The notes: a model not told the origin generated them from the sequence alone. A stretch of DNA of 64,000 bases from Mycolicibacterium boenickei (GCF_010731295.1 NZ_AP022579.1:6448001-6512000), one strand, 5' to 3'. Positions 38,061-47,620 are shown, counted from the stretch's first letter. Program-made: numbers and translations.

Positions 38061-38063
38061 TCG

Positions 38064-38101
38064 GCGTCAGGCCTGGCGGAACTGGATGGCTGACCTGACG
38101 C
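38064..38101 (+). terminator. Hairpin terminator after the DUF3060 pair
   Basis: GCGTCAGG (38064-38071) pairs with CCTGACGC (38094-38101) around a 22-nt loop, with T-rich sequence (AGTTTTGAATGCTTTT) after it. Confidence 0.55.
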
Positions 38102-38267
38102 AGTTTTGAATGCTTTTGGCGCTGCGGAGGCCCCGCCCACTCGATCCCGATGCCAGATTCATGAGTTGATGTGTGCTGAGGCGCCTGTTTTCGCGCGTCG
38201 ACAGGCCGCCGATCTATGAATTCATTTTCCCACGGATGCCCGCCACCTGCTGTTAGAGTCGCGCACC

Positions 38268-38774
38268 GTGGACCAGACAGGCACGAGCCGACCCGGTAGC
38301 TGTTTGCCTGGCCTGGACGACGCAGAACAGGCCTGCTGGCAGTTCTTTCTCGAATCCTCGACGCAGCTCGGCGAGATCCTCTATCAACGCCTGCTCGACG
38401 AGCACGACCTCACGCTGGTCGACCTGCTTCTGCTCGATGCGCTCGCCAAGTCCGACGGCGGGTCGGCCCGGATGAGCGACCTCGCCAACCGTCTGACCTT
38501 GACGCCCAGCCGCGTGACCGCACGGATCCAGCGGTTGCAGACCCGCAAGCTCGTGGGGCGCACGACCAACACGAACGACCGGAGATCCGTGCTGGCCAGC
38601 ATCACCCGCGACGGCCGGGCTTGCGTGCACCGCGCGATGCACACCTATGCACGAACGGTTCGCGAGCTGTATCTGGATCGACTCTCGCGTCAACGTATGA
38701 CGGCACTCGGAGACAGTTGCCGGCGGATCAACGACGACCTGCCATCGGTACGCCGGTGGTTCGACAGCGTATAG
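38268..38774 (+). CDS. MarR-family transcriptional regulator
   Basis: A 168-residue protein from a GTG. The winged helix is clear: ARMSDLANRLTLTPSRVTAR (about residues 66-85) and the wing NTNDRRSVLASITRDGR. MarR proteins bind small phenolics or oxidants and repress nearby genes. It stands alone between the DUF3060 genes and the GjpA-like gene, so its target is not evident. It is not the MmpR5-type regulator found near this position in M. tuberculosis. Confidence 0.87.
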   Translation: MDQTGTSRPGSCLPGLDDAEQACWQFFLESSTQLGEILYQRLLDEHDLTLVDLLLLDALAKSDGGSARMSDLANRLTLTPSRVTARIQRLQTRKLVGRTTNTNDRRSVLASITRDGRACVHRAMHTYARTVRELYLDRLSRQRMTALGDSCRRINDDLPSVRRWFDSV

Positions 38775-39176
38775 CCACCCGATAACCCCAAGGCCCACAG
38801 CGGCTTCCATGGGCGCGCATCAACGTGCGCGATAAGTCGACAATTCGGCGAGAAATTCCGCTCAGCTATCTACTGCCGTCCCAATGCCGTCGGCATCCGA
38901 GCTCATCACAGTCGGCCAAAAGCCGTGTATGGCCGAGAAGCAATGTGATACAACCTGTTTCAGCGCCGCCCGAACAATTTTGGCAGTGAAGTAAATGCTG
39001 GCCCGATTTCCTTTGCCCAACAAGGCAACCCCGTCTTGGACGTGCGTGTTCACTCAGACCATCGATTGCCGGCGGGGCAACGGAATGCCAGACATTTTGC
39101 CTAACAGCTTGACTCGATCTTTCCTCGGCTAACTTCTGACGCGGTCCAGATCACGCACAGAAGAGAGAGCCACTTG
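38775..39176. other. AT-richer gene-free stretch of 402 nt
   Basis: No convincing gene. A 63-codon minus-strand frame (38862-39053) lacks a ribosome-binding site and a recognisable product. The base composition is lower in GC than the neighbours, in particular 38930-39130. A TTGACT (about 39109) with TAACTT 15 nt on is a weak promoter candidate for the next gene. Confidence 0.5.
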
Positions 39177-40514
39177 ATGTACTCAGCTATTCGGTCGACG
39201 CTCACCGCCGGCATCGCGCTGGCGGGCGCCGGCGCAATCGCGGTGAGTCCGATCAGCCCGGTCACTCCCCCGCTGCCGGACGCAGCGGTTGCGACGCCTC
39301 ATGCCATGACCGCGTCTGTGGAACTCACCGCCCTCGCCGACGACCTCGAAGATCCCTTCGCCACCGACCCGATCACGGCGTGGCTGAACGTATTCGAGGC
39401 CGCGTCGGATAATGCGGCACAAATCGGCGGAGAAATGGCCGCCAATCCATTTCCGATCTTTCAGCAGGTCATCGCCAACCAGTTGGGGTACGGGCAGCTT
39501 CTCGCCGACTCGGTTCAAGCCGCCGCCAACAGCTACATTCAGTTCTTCACATCGGATGAGGACTACAGGCTGAAGTACTTTGCCGGAATGGCCCTCGACT
39601 ACCTCTCGTCGGGCAATGTCGCCGGCGCGGCGAGCGTTCTCAGCAATGTGGTGTTCCGCCTCTTTGCCTTTGCCAACCCGCTGATCAACACCATCCAGAT
39701 CCCCTTGGGGATGGGCCGGAACATCGTGAACGCCCTCTCCGCGGTGCCAGATCTATTGATGCCCCTGGGCCTGGGAGCGCTGAATCCGGTCGAGGGTGTG
39801 ATCAACGTGCTCGGAGACAGCGCCCAAAGAGTTCTCGACGCCGTCGATGCCGGCGATCCGGGTGCGGCGCTCACCTCGCTCATCAATACTCCAGCCGTCC
39901 TCACCGGCGCGATTCTGAACGGGTACTACAACGGTATCGCGGCAGGGACATCCGGTCTGCTCAGCGCATCGGCAGCCGTGCTCAACAGGGGCGCTCTCGA
40001 AAGCGTGCTGGTCACCGTGCCGCAGGCGATCGCGACGGCCATCGGCTGGCAAAAGCCCAGCACGGAGCCGGCACCGGCGACCAGCGCGCTGGACGAATCG
40101 ACTGCGCAAACCGATGTCACGACCGACACACACACCGACTCGACATTGGTTCAGCGCAAGGCACCCGCGGCAACCGCAGTCGTGAGCCGACCGGTTGCCG
40201 ACCTCACCCGGGGCGTCGACCGCATCGCGGACTCCACCGCCGCGGCGGTCAAGACCGTCGCACTGTCCATCGCACCAGAACGCACGGTGACCGACACCCA
40301 AACGGAAGACACCCCAACCGAAAACGACGGTGCTGAGCCGGGATACACGTCGGCCAAGGCCAGCCGTGATACCAATGCATCGAGTGCAGCGGCCAAACGG
40401 GTCGTCGGCGCAGCGAAGAGCACCGCGAAGGCGCACCGCAACACGGCCAAGCACGCGGCGAAACCCCGCAGCAGCGGCACCAAGCAACGTGTCCGTGGCG
40501 AGCACAGCGGGTAG
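39177..40514 (+). CDS. Exported GjpA-like envelope protein
   Basis: A 445-residue protein (ATG at 39177, AGAGAGAG upstream). A signal peptide precedes a region with the repeated features of the mycobacterial family annotated as outer-membrane porin GjpA: PITAWLNVFEAASDNAAQIG, NPFPIFQQVIANQLGYGQLL, several Gly/Ala/Leu helices. From about residue 300 the chain is a low-complexity Ala/Thr/Lys tail, ending KPRSSGTKQRVRGEHSG, strongly basic and perhaps bound to the cell wall. Porin activity is not proven by the sequence. Confidence 0.7.
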   Translation: MYSAIRSTLTAGIALAGAGAIAVSPISPVTPPLPDAAVATPHAMTASVELTALADDLEDPFATDPITAWLNVFEAASDNAAQIGGEMAANPFPIFQQVIANQLGYGQLLADSVQAAANSYIQFFTSDEDYRLKYFAGMALDYLSSGNVAGAASVLSNVVFRLFAFANPLINTIQIPLGMGRNIVNALSAVPDLLMPLGLGALNPVEGVINVLGDSAQRVLDAVDAGDPGAALTSLINTPAVLTGAILNGYYNGIAAGTSGLLSASAAVLNRGALESVLVTVPQAIATAIGWQKPSTEPAPATSALDESTAQTDVTTDTHTDSTLVQRKAPAATAVVSRPVADLTRGVDRIADSTAAAVKTVALSIAPERTVTDTQTEDTPTENDGAEPGYTSAKASRDTNASSAAAKRVVGAAKSTAKAHRNTAKHAAKPRSSGTKQRVRGEHSG

Positions 40515-40536
40515 CCCCCGGCCCGCGCAACGCGCG

Positions 40537-40574
40537 CAAGGCGCTCGGCAGGAGACATCCCACCGAGCGCCTTG
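40537..40574. terminator. Bidirectional terminator between convergent genes
   Basis: A perfect 12-bp stem, CAAGGCGCTCGG (40537-40548) with its complement at 40563-40574, and a 14-nt loop, lies between the GjpA-like gene and echA5, which face each other. Confidence 0.75.
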
Positions 40575-40591
40575 GCTCCGGTCTGCGAAAC

Positions 40592-41356
40592 CTACGCGCT
40601 CGCGCCGTGGCGACCGGCGCCCCCGGCGAACCGGCCGGCACCGTGGGCAGCCTCCTCCGCCACCCGGGAGATGCTGGCGAACTCGAATTCCATTGCCGCC
40701 TCCTCGGATTCGCCCCACTGATGCAACGCCGAAAGCCGGTCGGCCCGTAGGCACTGCTGGGGCAGCCGGGACAGTTCGGCGGCCAGTTCCTCGGCATGTT
40801 CGCGGGCCCGACCTGTGGGCACCACCCGGTTGGCCAGGCCGATCGCGTGAGCTTCGGCGGCGTCCACGGCACGGCCGGTCAGGATCAGGTCCATGGCGCG
40901 GCTCTGCCCGATCAGCCGGGGCAGCCGCACGGTGCCGCCGTCGATCAACGGCACTCCCCACCGGCGGCAGAACACCCCCATCACGGCGTCCTCGTCGACC
41001 ACGCGCAGGTCACACCACAGCGCCAGCTCCAATCCACCGGCCACCGCATGCCCGCTGATCGCGGCGATCACCGGCTTGGACAACACCATCCGGCTCGGCC
41101 CCATGGGACCGGGCCCGGCAGCATCGAGCCGGTTCATCTCCGGTGTGCCGAAGGCCTTGAGATCGGCTCCGGCACAGAATGTTCCACCGGCCCCGGTCAG
41201 CACCGCGACGGCGGCGTCGTCATCGGCGTCGAACTGCTCGAAGGCCGCGAACAGCGCCGCGGCGGTGGGACCGTCGACGGCGTTGCGCGCGTGCGGCCGG
41301 TCGATGATGACCGTGGTCACCGGTCCGTTGCGCTCCACCCGCACAGCTTCGGTCAT
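40592..41356 (-). CDS. echA5: Enoyl-CoA hydratase/isomerase family protein
   Basis: A 254-residue crotonase-fold protein. The oxyanion-hole regions are GAGGTFCAGADLKAFG and ISGHAVAGGLELALWCDLRV. The symbol rests on gene order: fadE8-echA4-PaaX-echA5, as in M. tuberculosis Rv0672-Rv0675 from memory. It probably acts in acyl-CoA beta-oxidation or a related CoA pathway. Its ATG overlaps the upstream stop (ATGA). Confidence 0.87.
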   Translation of the reverse strand: MTEAVRVERNGPVTTVIIDRPHARNAVDGPTAAALFAAFEQFDADDDAAVAVLTGAGGTFCAGADLKAFGTPEMNRLDAAGPGPMGPSRMVLSKPVIAAISGHAVAGGLELALWCDLRVVDEDAVMGVFCRRWGVPLIDGGTVRLPRLIGQSRAMDLILTGRAVDAAEAHAIGLANRVVPTGRAREHAEELAAELSRLPQQCLRADRLSALHQWGESEEAAMEFEFASISRVAEEAAHGAGRFAGGAGRHGASA

Positions 41357-42084
41357 GTCGCCTCCATGAGTTCATCGCGATCTCGCCGCTCGACGAGCTC
41401 GGTGGCAAAGTCGTTGTATGCCTTGCGTAGTTGGGGCCCTGGCCAGTTCCCGGGCAGCAGCTCGTCGGGCAGTACCGGGTCTGCCAGCAGGTGACGCACG
41501 ATGCCTGCGGCCGCGACGAATCGGCCCGGAACGTCCGTCGCGGCGGCCATCTCCGCCAGCAGCTGCTCGCCCGTGTGCCGCCAGCCGGGCAGATCCCACA
41601 GCGCGGTGGCCAGACCGGCCGGATCGTCGTCCCGGGTGCGCAGCAGCCGCACTCGGCCGGTGATCTCCTCCGGCAACACCTGGTCGAGGTTGTCCGGCCG
41701 CATCCACACCCCCTCGCGCAGTTCGCCGAAGCGGTACTGCTGCAGCGTGTTCCGCAGGGACGCCCGGGTGCGGGCATCGGTACCGACACTGGTGATGACG
41801 AGGGTCAGCCACTGCCCGTCGTACTCGCGAAGCCGCGGATCGATCGCGTCGTCCTGGCGTCGCTGGCGGGTCAGCAGCCGGTCCGACAACCGGTAGCCGT
41901 CCTCGGAACGGACCAGGTCACCGGCGCTGACCATGCGGGTCAAGGCCACCCGCAGAGTCGGCTCTTTGATGTCGAAATCGGCTGTCAGCCGGACCAGTTC
42001 GGCCGCACTCGCCCAGGCCGGATGTGCACCCAGCAGCACGCTCAGCACGACCGAACGTGCCGTCATCCGTTTGAGCACCGGCAT
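41353..42084 (-). CDS. PaaX-family transcriptional regulator
   Basis: A 243-residue protein from the ATG at 42084 (1 nt after echA4; upstream frame not used). The N-terminal winged helix has KEPTLRVALTRMVSAGDLV, then the PaaX central domain with YDGQWLTLVITS, and the C-terminal PaaX_C part with WDLPGWRHTGEQLL. In phenylacetate systems PaaX is released by phenylacetyl-CoA. Being inside the operon, it likely senses an acyl-CoA of this pathway and controls fadE8-echA4-echA5. Confidence 0.88.
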   Translation of the reverse strand: MPVLKRMTARSVVLSVLLGAHPAWASAAELVRLTADFDIKEPTLRVALTRMVSAGDLVRSEDGYRLSDRLLTRQRRQDDAIDPRLREYDGQWLTLVITSVGTDARTRASLRNTLQQYRFGELREGVWMRPDNLDQVLPEEITGRVRLLRTRDDDPAGLATALWDLPGWRHTGEQLLAEMAAATDVPGRFVAAAGIVRHLLADPVLPDELLPGNWPGPQLRKAYNDFATELVERRDRDELMEAT

Positions 42085-42085
42085 C

Positions 42086-43000
42086 TCAGACCCCGGAGGA
42101 CCTGCGTCCGTAGTCACCCATCGGCTCGTCGCGGTGGCGCACCGCTTCGCGGAAGCCGTGTTCGACCGCATCGGCGACGAAGGCGTGACCTTCGGGCGTG
42201 TGCCGGGCGATGCCGTCGAACACCGTGCTGACCATCCGGCTGGTTGCGACCCCCTGCTGCAGCAGTGCGGAGTTGCAGGCCAGTTTGGCCATGATGAGCT
42301 GGTTGACGGGCATCGCGGCGATGCGTGCGACGAGCCGCTCGGTGCGCTCATCGAGGTCGTCCGGCTCGGGCGCCTCGACGGCCAGACCCCATTCGGCGGC
42401 CTGCGCGCCGGTGATGCAATCCCCGGTGAACAGAAGGCGTTTGGCGCGTTGATCCCCGAGCCGGTGCGCCCACAGGCCGGCGGCGGGAACGCCCCATACC
42501 CGCATCGGCGGGTAGCCGATCTTGGCGTCGGAGGCGGCGATCACCTGGTCGGCGTGCAATGCGATATCGGTGCCGCCGGCCACGCAGTAGCCGTGGATCT
42601 TGACCACGGTCGGCTTGTCGGCGTGCATCAGGCTGGAGAAGCCGCGGACGAAGCGGCTCATCATCTGGTAGTCGACCATCGGGTCCCACGGTTGATCCGG
42701 AAGATGGTTGACCGCCTGGGTTTTCCCGGACAGCACCGTCCCGTCGTAACGGCCTCCCCCGGCGTCGCCGGTGCCGTCGGCGTAGGCGGACAGGTCGAAT
42801 CCGGCGCAGAAACCCTCACCGCGTCCGGACACCAGGATCACGTGCACGTTCGGATCCAGGTCCGCGCGCTCGACCAGGGCCTGCAGCTCCAGCGGGGTGT
42901 CCGCGACGATCGAGTTGCCTTTTTCCGGGCGGTTGAACGTGATTCGCGCGATTCGATCGGTGACCTCGTAGGTCATCGTCTTGAGCGTATCGACCGTCAT
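42086..43000 (-). CDS. echA4: Enoyl-CoA hydratase/isomerase family protein
   Basis: A 304-residue crotonase-fold protein, a little longer than usual. ATG at 43000 overlaps the fadE8 stop. Oxyanion segments are GRGEGFCAGFDLSAY and IHGYCVAGGTDIALHADQVI. An insertion of about 30 residues near GDAGGGRYDGTVLSGKTQ separates them from the standard family. It likely hydrates the enoyl-CoA made by FadE8; the substrate is unknown. Confidence 0.87.
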   Translation of the reverse strand: MTVDTLKTMTYEVTDRIARITFNRPEKGNSIVADTPLELQALVERADLDPNVHVILVSGRGEGFCAGFDLSAYADGTGDAGGGRYDGTVLSGKTQAVNHLPDQPWDPMVDYQMMSRFVRGFSSLMHADKPTVVKIHGYCVAGGTDIALHADQVIAASDAKIGYPPMRVWGVPAAGLWAHRLGDQRAKRLLFTGDCITGAQAAEWGLAVEAPEPDDLDERTERLVARIAAMPVNQLIMAKLACNSALLQQGVATSRMVSTVFDGIARHTPEGHAFVADAVEHGFREAVRHRDEPMGDYGRRSSGV

Positions 43001-44652
43001 CCCTTGACCAGCGCACGCTCGAGGATCGGCGCCAGGTCCAGCCCGGTCGGCAGGGTGCCGAAGGCCTGCCCCCACTGCCCGCCGAGCCTGCTGGCCAGGA
43101 AGGCCTCGGCCACCGCCGGGTGACCGTGACGCACCAGCAGCGCGCCCTGCAGGGCCAGCGAGATGTCCTCGGCGACCTTGCGACCGCGGTAGGTGATGGT
43201 CTCCAGGTCCTGCAGGTCGTTCTGCAGCGTGGTGACATGGCGGTCCAACCGGGGGTCCTGCCCGGCGGTCCGGGATAGTTCGTCGAACAACACCTCGATG
43301 CTCTCCGGCCGGGTTGCCATGGCGCGCAGGGTATCCAATGCGCTGACGTTGCCGGAACCTTCCCAGATCCCCATCAGTGGAGCCTCGCGGTACAGCCGGG
43401 GCATACCCGAATCCTCGACGTAGCCGTTGCCGCCAAGGCATTCCATCGCCTCGGCGGCGTGCGGGGTGGCCCGCTTGCAGACCCAGTACTTGCCGGCCGC
43501 CAGGCCGATCCGGCGCAGCAGCGCCTCGCGGTCGTCACCGCGGACCGCCTTGTCGGTGGCCCCGGCCATCCGCATCGCCAGCATGGTTGCCGCCTCGGCC
43601 TCCACCGCCAGGTCGGCCAGCACGTTGCGCATCAGCGGCTGATCGATCAGGTAGGCGCCGAACGCCTTTCGGTGCTGGGCATGGTGCACGGCGCGGGTCA
43701 GGCCGCTGCGCATGCTCGTGGCGCTGCCCAGCGTGCAGTCCAGGCGCGTGAGGTTGACCATCTCGATGATGGTCGGCACGCCTCGGCCCTCCTCGCCCAC
43801 CAGCCAGGCGGTGGCGCCGTCGTACTCGACTTCGCTCGAGGCGTTGGCGTGGTTGCCGAGCTTGTCCTTGAGCCGCTGCAGGAACATCCGGTTGCGGCTG
43901 CCATCGGGCAGGATCCGGGGCAGGAAGAAACAGCTGAGACCGCCCGGGGCCTGCGCGAGCACCAGGAAGATGTCGCCCATCGGCGCCGACGTGAACCACT
44001 TGTGCCCGCGCAGCGAGTAGGTGCCGTCGCCGTTGGGCGTGGCTTCGGTGGTGCCGGCGCGGACGTCGGAGCCGCCCTGCTTCTCGGTCATCGACATGCC
44101 CGCCGTGATGCCGGCTTTCGTGGTCGCCAGTTTCAGTTCGGGGTCGTATACCCGACTGGTCAGCAGCGGCTCGTAGATCGCGGCCAGTTCGGGATTGAAC
44201 CGCAGGGCGGGTACGACGGCGTAGGTCATCGAGATCGGGCAGACGTGCCCGGGTTCGACGGTCCACACCGACATCTTGGCGGCACGCACCACGTGGGAGC
44301 CCTCACGGTCGTCGGCCCAGGGGGCACCGTGCAGGCCGTGGGTGACGGCCACATTCATCAGCTCGTGATAGGCCGGGTCGTATTCGACCTCGTCGATCCG
44401 GTAGCCGTAGCGATCGTGGGTGTGCAGGACCGGCCGGTTCCGGTCGGCCAGCTCACCCCAGCGCTGCGCCTGGGCGCTGCCGTTGATCGCGCCGAGCTCG
44501 TGGACCTCGTCGACGCCCCACTGCCCGCCTTCGCGGATGAGAGCCTCGGCCAGCACCGGCGAGGTGGCGGGGTTGTAGTCCTCGAGGGTGGGGACCTGAT
44601 TGGTGACGACGTGCGTGCCCGCGGACGCGAGGAGCGATGGATCAACAGCCAT
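42997..44652 (-). CDS. fadE8: Acyl-CoA dehydrogenase, AidB-like
   Basis: A 551-residue flavoprotein of the AidB-like branch of the acyl-CoA dehydrogenase family (longer than typical ~390). FAD/substrate segments: SMTEKQGGSDVRAGTTEA, KWFTSAPMGDIFLVLAQA, and the active-site region PLMGIWEGSGNVSALD with the catalytic Glu. ATG at 44652 is the start. First gene of the operon fadE8-echA4-PaaX-echA5, with an inverted repeat upstream. Confidence 0.93.
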   Translation of the reverse strand: MAVDPSLLASAGTHVVTNQVPTLEDYNPATSPVLAEALIREGGQWGVDEVHELGAINGSAQAQRWGELADRNRPVLHTHDRYGYRIDEVEYDPAYHELMNVAVTHGLHGAPWADDREGSHVVRAAKMSVWTVEPGHVCPISMTYAVVPALRFNPELAAIYEPLLTSRVYDPELKLATTKAGITAGMSMTEKQGGSDVRAGTTEATPNGDGTYSLRGHKWFTSAPMGDIFLVLAQAPGGLSCFFLPRILPDGSRNRMFLQRLKDKLGNHANASSEVEYDGATAWLVGEEGRGVPTIIEMVNLTRLDCTLGSATSMRSGLTRAVHHAQHRKAFGAYLIDQPLMRNVLADLAVEAEAATMLAMRMAGATDKAVRGDDREALLRRIGLAAGKYWVCKRATPHAAEAMECLGGNGYVEDSGMPRLYREAPLMGIWEGSGNVSALDTLRAMATRPESIEVLFDELSRTAGQDPRLDRHVTTLQNDLQDLETITYRGRKVAEDISLALQGALLVRHGHPAVAEAFLASRLGGQWGQAFGTLPTGLDLAPILERALVKG

Positions 44653-44662
44653 GCACCCAGTG

Positions 44663-44696
44663 TTACAAATTTCCGACAACCGCACAATACTTGTAA
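44663..44696. promoter_or_regulatory. Possible operator of the fadE8 operon
   Basis: TTACAA (44663-44668) and TTGTAA (44691-44696) form an inverted repeat with 22 nt between, just upstream of fadE8 and in an AT-rich pocket. The spacing would suit a dimer or tetramer touching two turns, perhaps the PaaX-type protein encoded in the operon. Confidence 0.4.
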
Positions 44697-44706
44697 TGAG
44701 CGGGCG

Positions 44707-45819
44707 TCAGGCCGGGTCGAGCTCCGCGGTGGCGACCGGCGTCTCGTCTACTTCGTCGCCCTCCCGCGGCCCCGTCGACCGCCGCGCCTCGTAGCGACTG
44801 AGCACGAACAGCACCACGCCCGCCAGGATCCAGCCGAGCAGGATGTCGACCACATAGTGCTCAGCCGTGTACACCAACGTGAACGCCATGATGAGCGGAT
44901 ACGCCACCAACAGCGGCCGCCACCCGCGGTTCACCCGGTTCCACAAGAAGGCCGCGACCGCAGCGGTGAGCCCCGCATGCAGGGACGGGATCGCCGCGAC
45001 CAGGTTCACGCTGGCCTGGCCCTGATCGATCAGCGCCGTGGCGGTATGCAGATTGAGCTTGCCCCAACCGCGGGTGACGATCCTTTCGATCCAGTCGTGG
45101 GCACCGTCCCGACTGCTCTGCATCGCCCCGAGAAGTCCTCCGTCGACGGCTTCGCGCGCCGACCGGAACATGCACCCGGGCCCGGCCGGGCCTCCGTCGA
45201 CGTCACCGGCACTGCACCTCGCCGCGGCCCACGGCGGGGCGGCGGGCAGCAGCGCATAGATGGCCAGCGCCGCGAACGACAGTCCGACGAACAAGCGCAC
45301 GAACCGCTTCCACTCCTCCCGGTCACGCAGCCACAGCACACCCGCGACCACGTAGGGAAGGATGAAAAACGACATGTACACGGTGCTGATCACCACCTCC
45401 CACCACGGCGGGTGCAGCTGTTTCAGCCGTTCCTGCAACCACACCGTGGGCACCGTGCCGAAGAACAACCAGCGATCCGCGTCGACCTGCCAGTGCCACA
45501 AGGTGGGCCGGCCGACCAGGGTGGCCGCTCCGCGGCTCAGGTCATAAGCGGCCAGCACCACGGCGAACGGCAGCCAGTCGCGGATCACGTAGAGCATCCG
45601 TCGGCCCTGCCCGATGCTCGCGGCCAGCAGGCCGGTCGCGATGTAGAGCAGCAACAATTCCCGGTTGAACGCGAAGCCGTCGGTGACGGTGCGGTAGACG
45701 ACCACCGCGGCCCACACGAGGATCGCGCCGTACCGCAGGATGCGCAGTCGACGAGCACGCGTATCGAGGCCCCATTGCGCTGGGGCTTCTTCGGTTACCG
45801 AGTCATCAACCGCGGTCAC
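44707..45819 (-). CDS. PAP2-superfamily membrane enzyme (AUR1-like)
   Basis: A 370-residue integral membrane protein with about 8 hydrophobic segments. The catalytic His motifs of the PAP2/inositol-phosphotransferase family are present: AAIPSLHAGLTAAV and TAEHYVVDILLGW. A Cys-containing loop (about residues 205-215) faces the other side. It could hydrolyse or transfer a lipid phosphate, for example in phosphoinositol-lipid synthesis. Start GTG at 45819, ribosome-binding site weak. The short GTGACGT...ACGTCAC inverted repeat at 45824-45849 lies directly before it. Confidence 0.8.
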   Translation of the reverse strand: MTAVDDSVTEEAPAQWGLDTRARRLRILRYGAILVWAAVVVYRTVTDGFAFNRELLLLYIATGLLAASIGQGRRMLYVIRDWLPFAVVLAAYDLSRGAATLVGRPTLWHWQVDADRWLFFGTVPTVWLQERLKQLHPPWWEVVISTVYMSFFILPYVVAGVLWLRDREEWKRFVRLFVGLSFAALAIYALLPAAPPWAAARCSAGDVDGGPAGPGCMFRSAREAVDGGLLGAMQSSRDGAHDWIERIVTRGWGKLNLHTATALIDQGQASVNLVAAIPSLHAGLTAAVAAFLWNRVNRGWRPLLVAYPLIMAFTLVYTAEHYVVDILLGWILAGVVLFVLSRYEARRSTGPREGDEVDETPVATAELDPA

Positions 45820-45884
45820 AGAGGTGACGTTAGTTCACCTTCACGTCACGATGCCGTTGAAAGCGGTTCAGCCGCCGAACGTGT

Positions 45885-46637
45885 TCAGCCGGCGTGCTCT
45901 CGCAGGAACGCGATGTCGTCCTTGCGTCCCGCTTCCGCGGTCTCGCAGATCACCGGCGCATCGGCCGCCTTGACGACCGCCGCCAGCAACTGCGGATCGA
46001 TCTGCCCGGCACCGAAATTCGCGTGGCGGTCGGCGCCCGAACCTGCCGCGTCGCGGGAATCATTGCAGTGCACCAGGTCGATACGCCCGGTGATCGTCTT
46101 GATCCGATCCACCGCGTCGATCAACGCCTCCCCCGCCGCCCAGGCGTGGCACGTGTCGAGGCAGAAACCAATTCCCTTGTCCCCGATGTGATCCCACAAC
46201 CGGGCGATGGTGTCGAAATGCCGTGCCATGGCGTGATCGCCGCCCGCGGTGTTCTCCAGGTACACCGGCACATCGGTGTTCAGCGCATCCAGGGCCTTGA
46301 CCCACCGCTCGAACCCGGCGTCCATGTCATTGTCGTCGGCATGGCCGCCGTGCACGATCACCGCGGTGGCACCGATCTCGGCGGCCGCGTCGCAGGTGTC
46401 CTGCAGGATCTTGCGGGACGGAATCCTCACCCGGTTGTTGGCCGACGCCACATTGATCAGGTACGGCGCGTGCACGTACAGCGGCACCGTCGACGCCTTC
46501 AGTACCTCGGCATCCTCGCGGGGCTTGGGTTTCTTCCAGCTCTGCGGGTTGCCGAGGAAGAACTGCACCACGTCGGCGCCATCTGCGGCGGCCGCGGCCA
46601 ATGGGTCGGTGTTGTCTACATGCGAGCCGATGAGCAC
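45885..46637 (-). CDS. nfo: Endonuclease IV (AP endonuclease)
   Basis: A 250-residue Nfo from a GTG at 46637 ([12 protein letters not shown]). It is very close to mycobacterial Nfo: [27 protein letters not shown], metal ligands in [18 protein letters not shown] and LVHCNDSRD, and the C-terminal [12 protein letters not shown]. The three-zinc enzyme cuts abasic sites in base-excision repair. The upstream in-frame extension is not used. Confidence 0.95.
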   Translation of the reverse strand: MLIGSHVDNTDPLAAAAADGADVVQFFLGNPQSWKKPKPREDAEVLKASTVPLYVHAPYLINVASANNRVRIPSRKILQDTCDAAAEIGATAVIVHGGHADDNDMDAGFERWVKALDALNTDVPVYLENTAGGDHAMARHFDTIARLWDHIGDKGIGFCLDTCHAWAAGEALIDAVDRIKTITGRIDLVHCNDSRDAAGSGADRHANFGAGQIDPQLLAAVVKAADAPVICETAEAGRKDDIAFLREHAG

Positions 46638-46666
46638 GCCGCCAAGTCTAGAAAGTTTTTTCCGCC

Positions 46667-46722
46667 GAGCAGACGCGTGCACCCCCATTTTCGGCCCAAA
46701 TCGGGGGTGTACACGTCTGCTC
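46667..46722. repeat. Long imperfect hairpin between nfo and the DUF559 gene
   Basis: Arms begin GAGCAGACGCGTGCACCCCC and end GGGGGTGTACACGTCTGCTC with a short AT-containing middle; a few mismatches. The gene for the AbiEi/DUF559 protein ends within its right end (46721). It shares its sequence skeleton with the rpoC terminator at 47685-47732. It may end transcription of the DUF559 gene, although there is no U-tract. Confidence 0.65.
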
Positions 46723-47620
46723 ATCCGGCAAGTGACGGACGTTCCAGATACGTGAATATCCTGCTGACCAGTTCGGATGGATGCTTCCGAACATCATCGA
46801 CAACTATCGTCACGGTGGTCCACCCACATTCCTGAAGTCTCGCGGCCTTGATCCGGTCGTGTTTCCAGCCGTCAGGATTCGCATGCCACTGCAAGCTGTC
46901 ATACTCGGCAACCACGTTCGACCCGGGCCAGGCGAAATCGACGCGCCACAGCTTTCCGTGGAGGTCGACGATCTCGAACTGCAGCTCAGGCAGCGGCAAA
47001 CCACCGTCGATGAACACCAGCCGTGCCTCGCTCTCCATCGGCGACTCGGCACGGCCGTCCGCGTGCGGCAGCAGCTCGCGGACCTTGACGATCCCGCGCC
47101 GGCCCTTCTGCTCCCGTATCGCTGCGTCGATTTCCATTGCACTGCAGGTGCCGCTACGCACAGCGGCGTCGAGCACCGCCAAGGCACGCGGCCGGCGCAG
47201 GGTCCGAGCGACTTCGACGGCTGTCCACGCCGGAGCCGTCGCCAACCGACCTTGAACCATCTTCAACGGAGCACCAACTCGTTGATGCACCATGAGATCC
47301 GGCGACGGCCTCATCCGAATCGCCGGATCGAGAATGTGCAGCCGGTCAGGGGTTTCGGTGCAGAAGCCATACATCTCTGCAGCGGTCTGCATGCAAGCGA
47401 CCACCCGCGTGCCGCAAGCCAGGTCTACTGCGGCGAGTTTCGTGGCCACATCGGGCGACTGGAGCGCGTACACACCACGGCGCACCCGGATGTACGTACC
47501 AGCCCGGACAGCGACCTCTAAGGCCTTGGGAGACAGGACCGCAAGGAGCTGTCGTGTCGTGGCAACACCACCGTTGGCGGCGAACACGTCGAGCACGAAG
47601 TCGGGCGGCATGTATTGCAT
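46721..47620 (-). CDS. AbiEi-like / DUF559 (PD-(D/E)XK endonuclease-like) protein
   Basis: A 299-residue protein from an ATG at 47620 (another ATG at 47611). The N-terminal ~90 residues have the AbiEi antitoxin-type winged helix ([29 protein letters not shown]). The C-terminal part is DUF559, a Vsr-like nuclease fold with Glu in MESEARLVF, Asp in WRVDFAWP and the Glu in [11 protein letters not shown]. This combination is common as single genes in mycobacteria, without a toxin partner; no partner gene is seen here. Function unknown. Confidence 0.8.
   Translation of the reverse strand: MQYMPPDFVLDVFAANGGVATTRQLLAVLSPKALEVAVRAGTYIRVRRGVYALQSPDVATKLAAVDLACGTRVVACMQTAAEMYGFCTETPDRLHILDPAIRMRPSPDLMVHQRVGAPLKMVQGRLATAPAWTAVEVARTLRRPRALAVLDAAVRSGTCSAMEIDAAIREQKGRRGIVKVRELLPHADGRAESPMESEARLVFIDGGLPLPELQFEIVDLHGKLWRVDFAWPGSNVVAEYDSLQWHANPDGWKHDRIKAARLQECGWTTVTIVVDDVRKHPSELVSRIFTYLERPSLAG

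Noticed and set aside
38862..39053. A 63-codon minus-strand frame in the AT-rich gap.
   Set aside because: No ribosome-binding site, no recognisable motif, and the gap looks regulatory or degenerate.
39109..39135. TTGACT-N15-TAACTT as promoter of the GjpA-like gene.
   Set aside because: The spacer is two bases shorter than normal; kept only as a remark in the gap entry.
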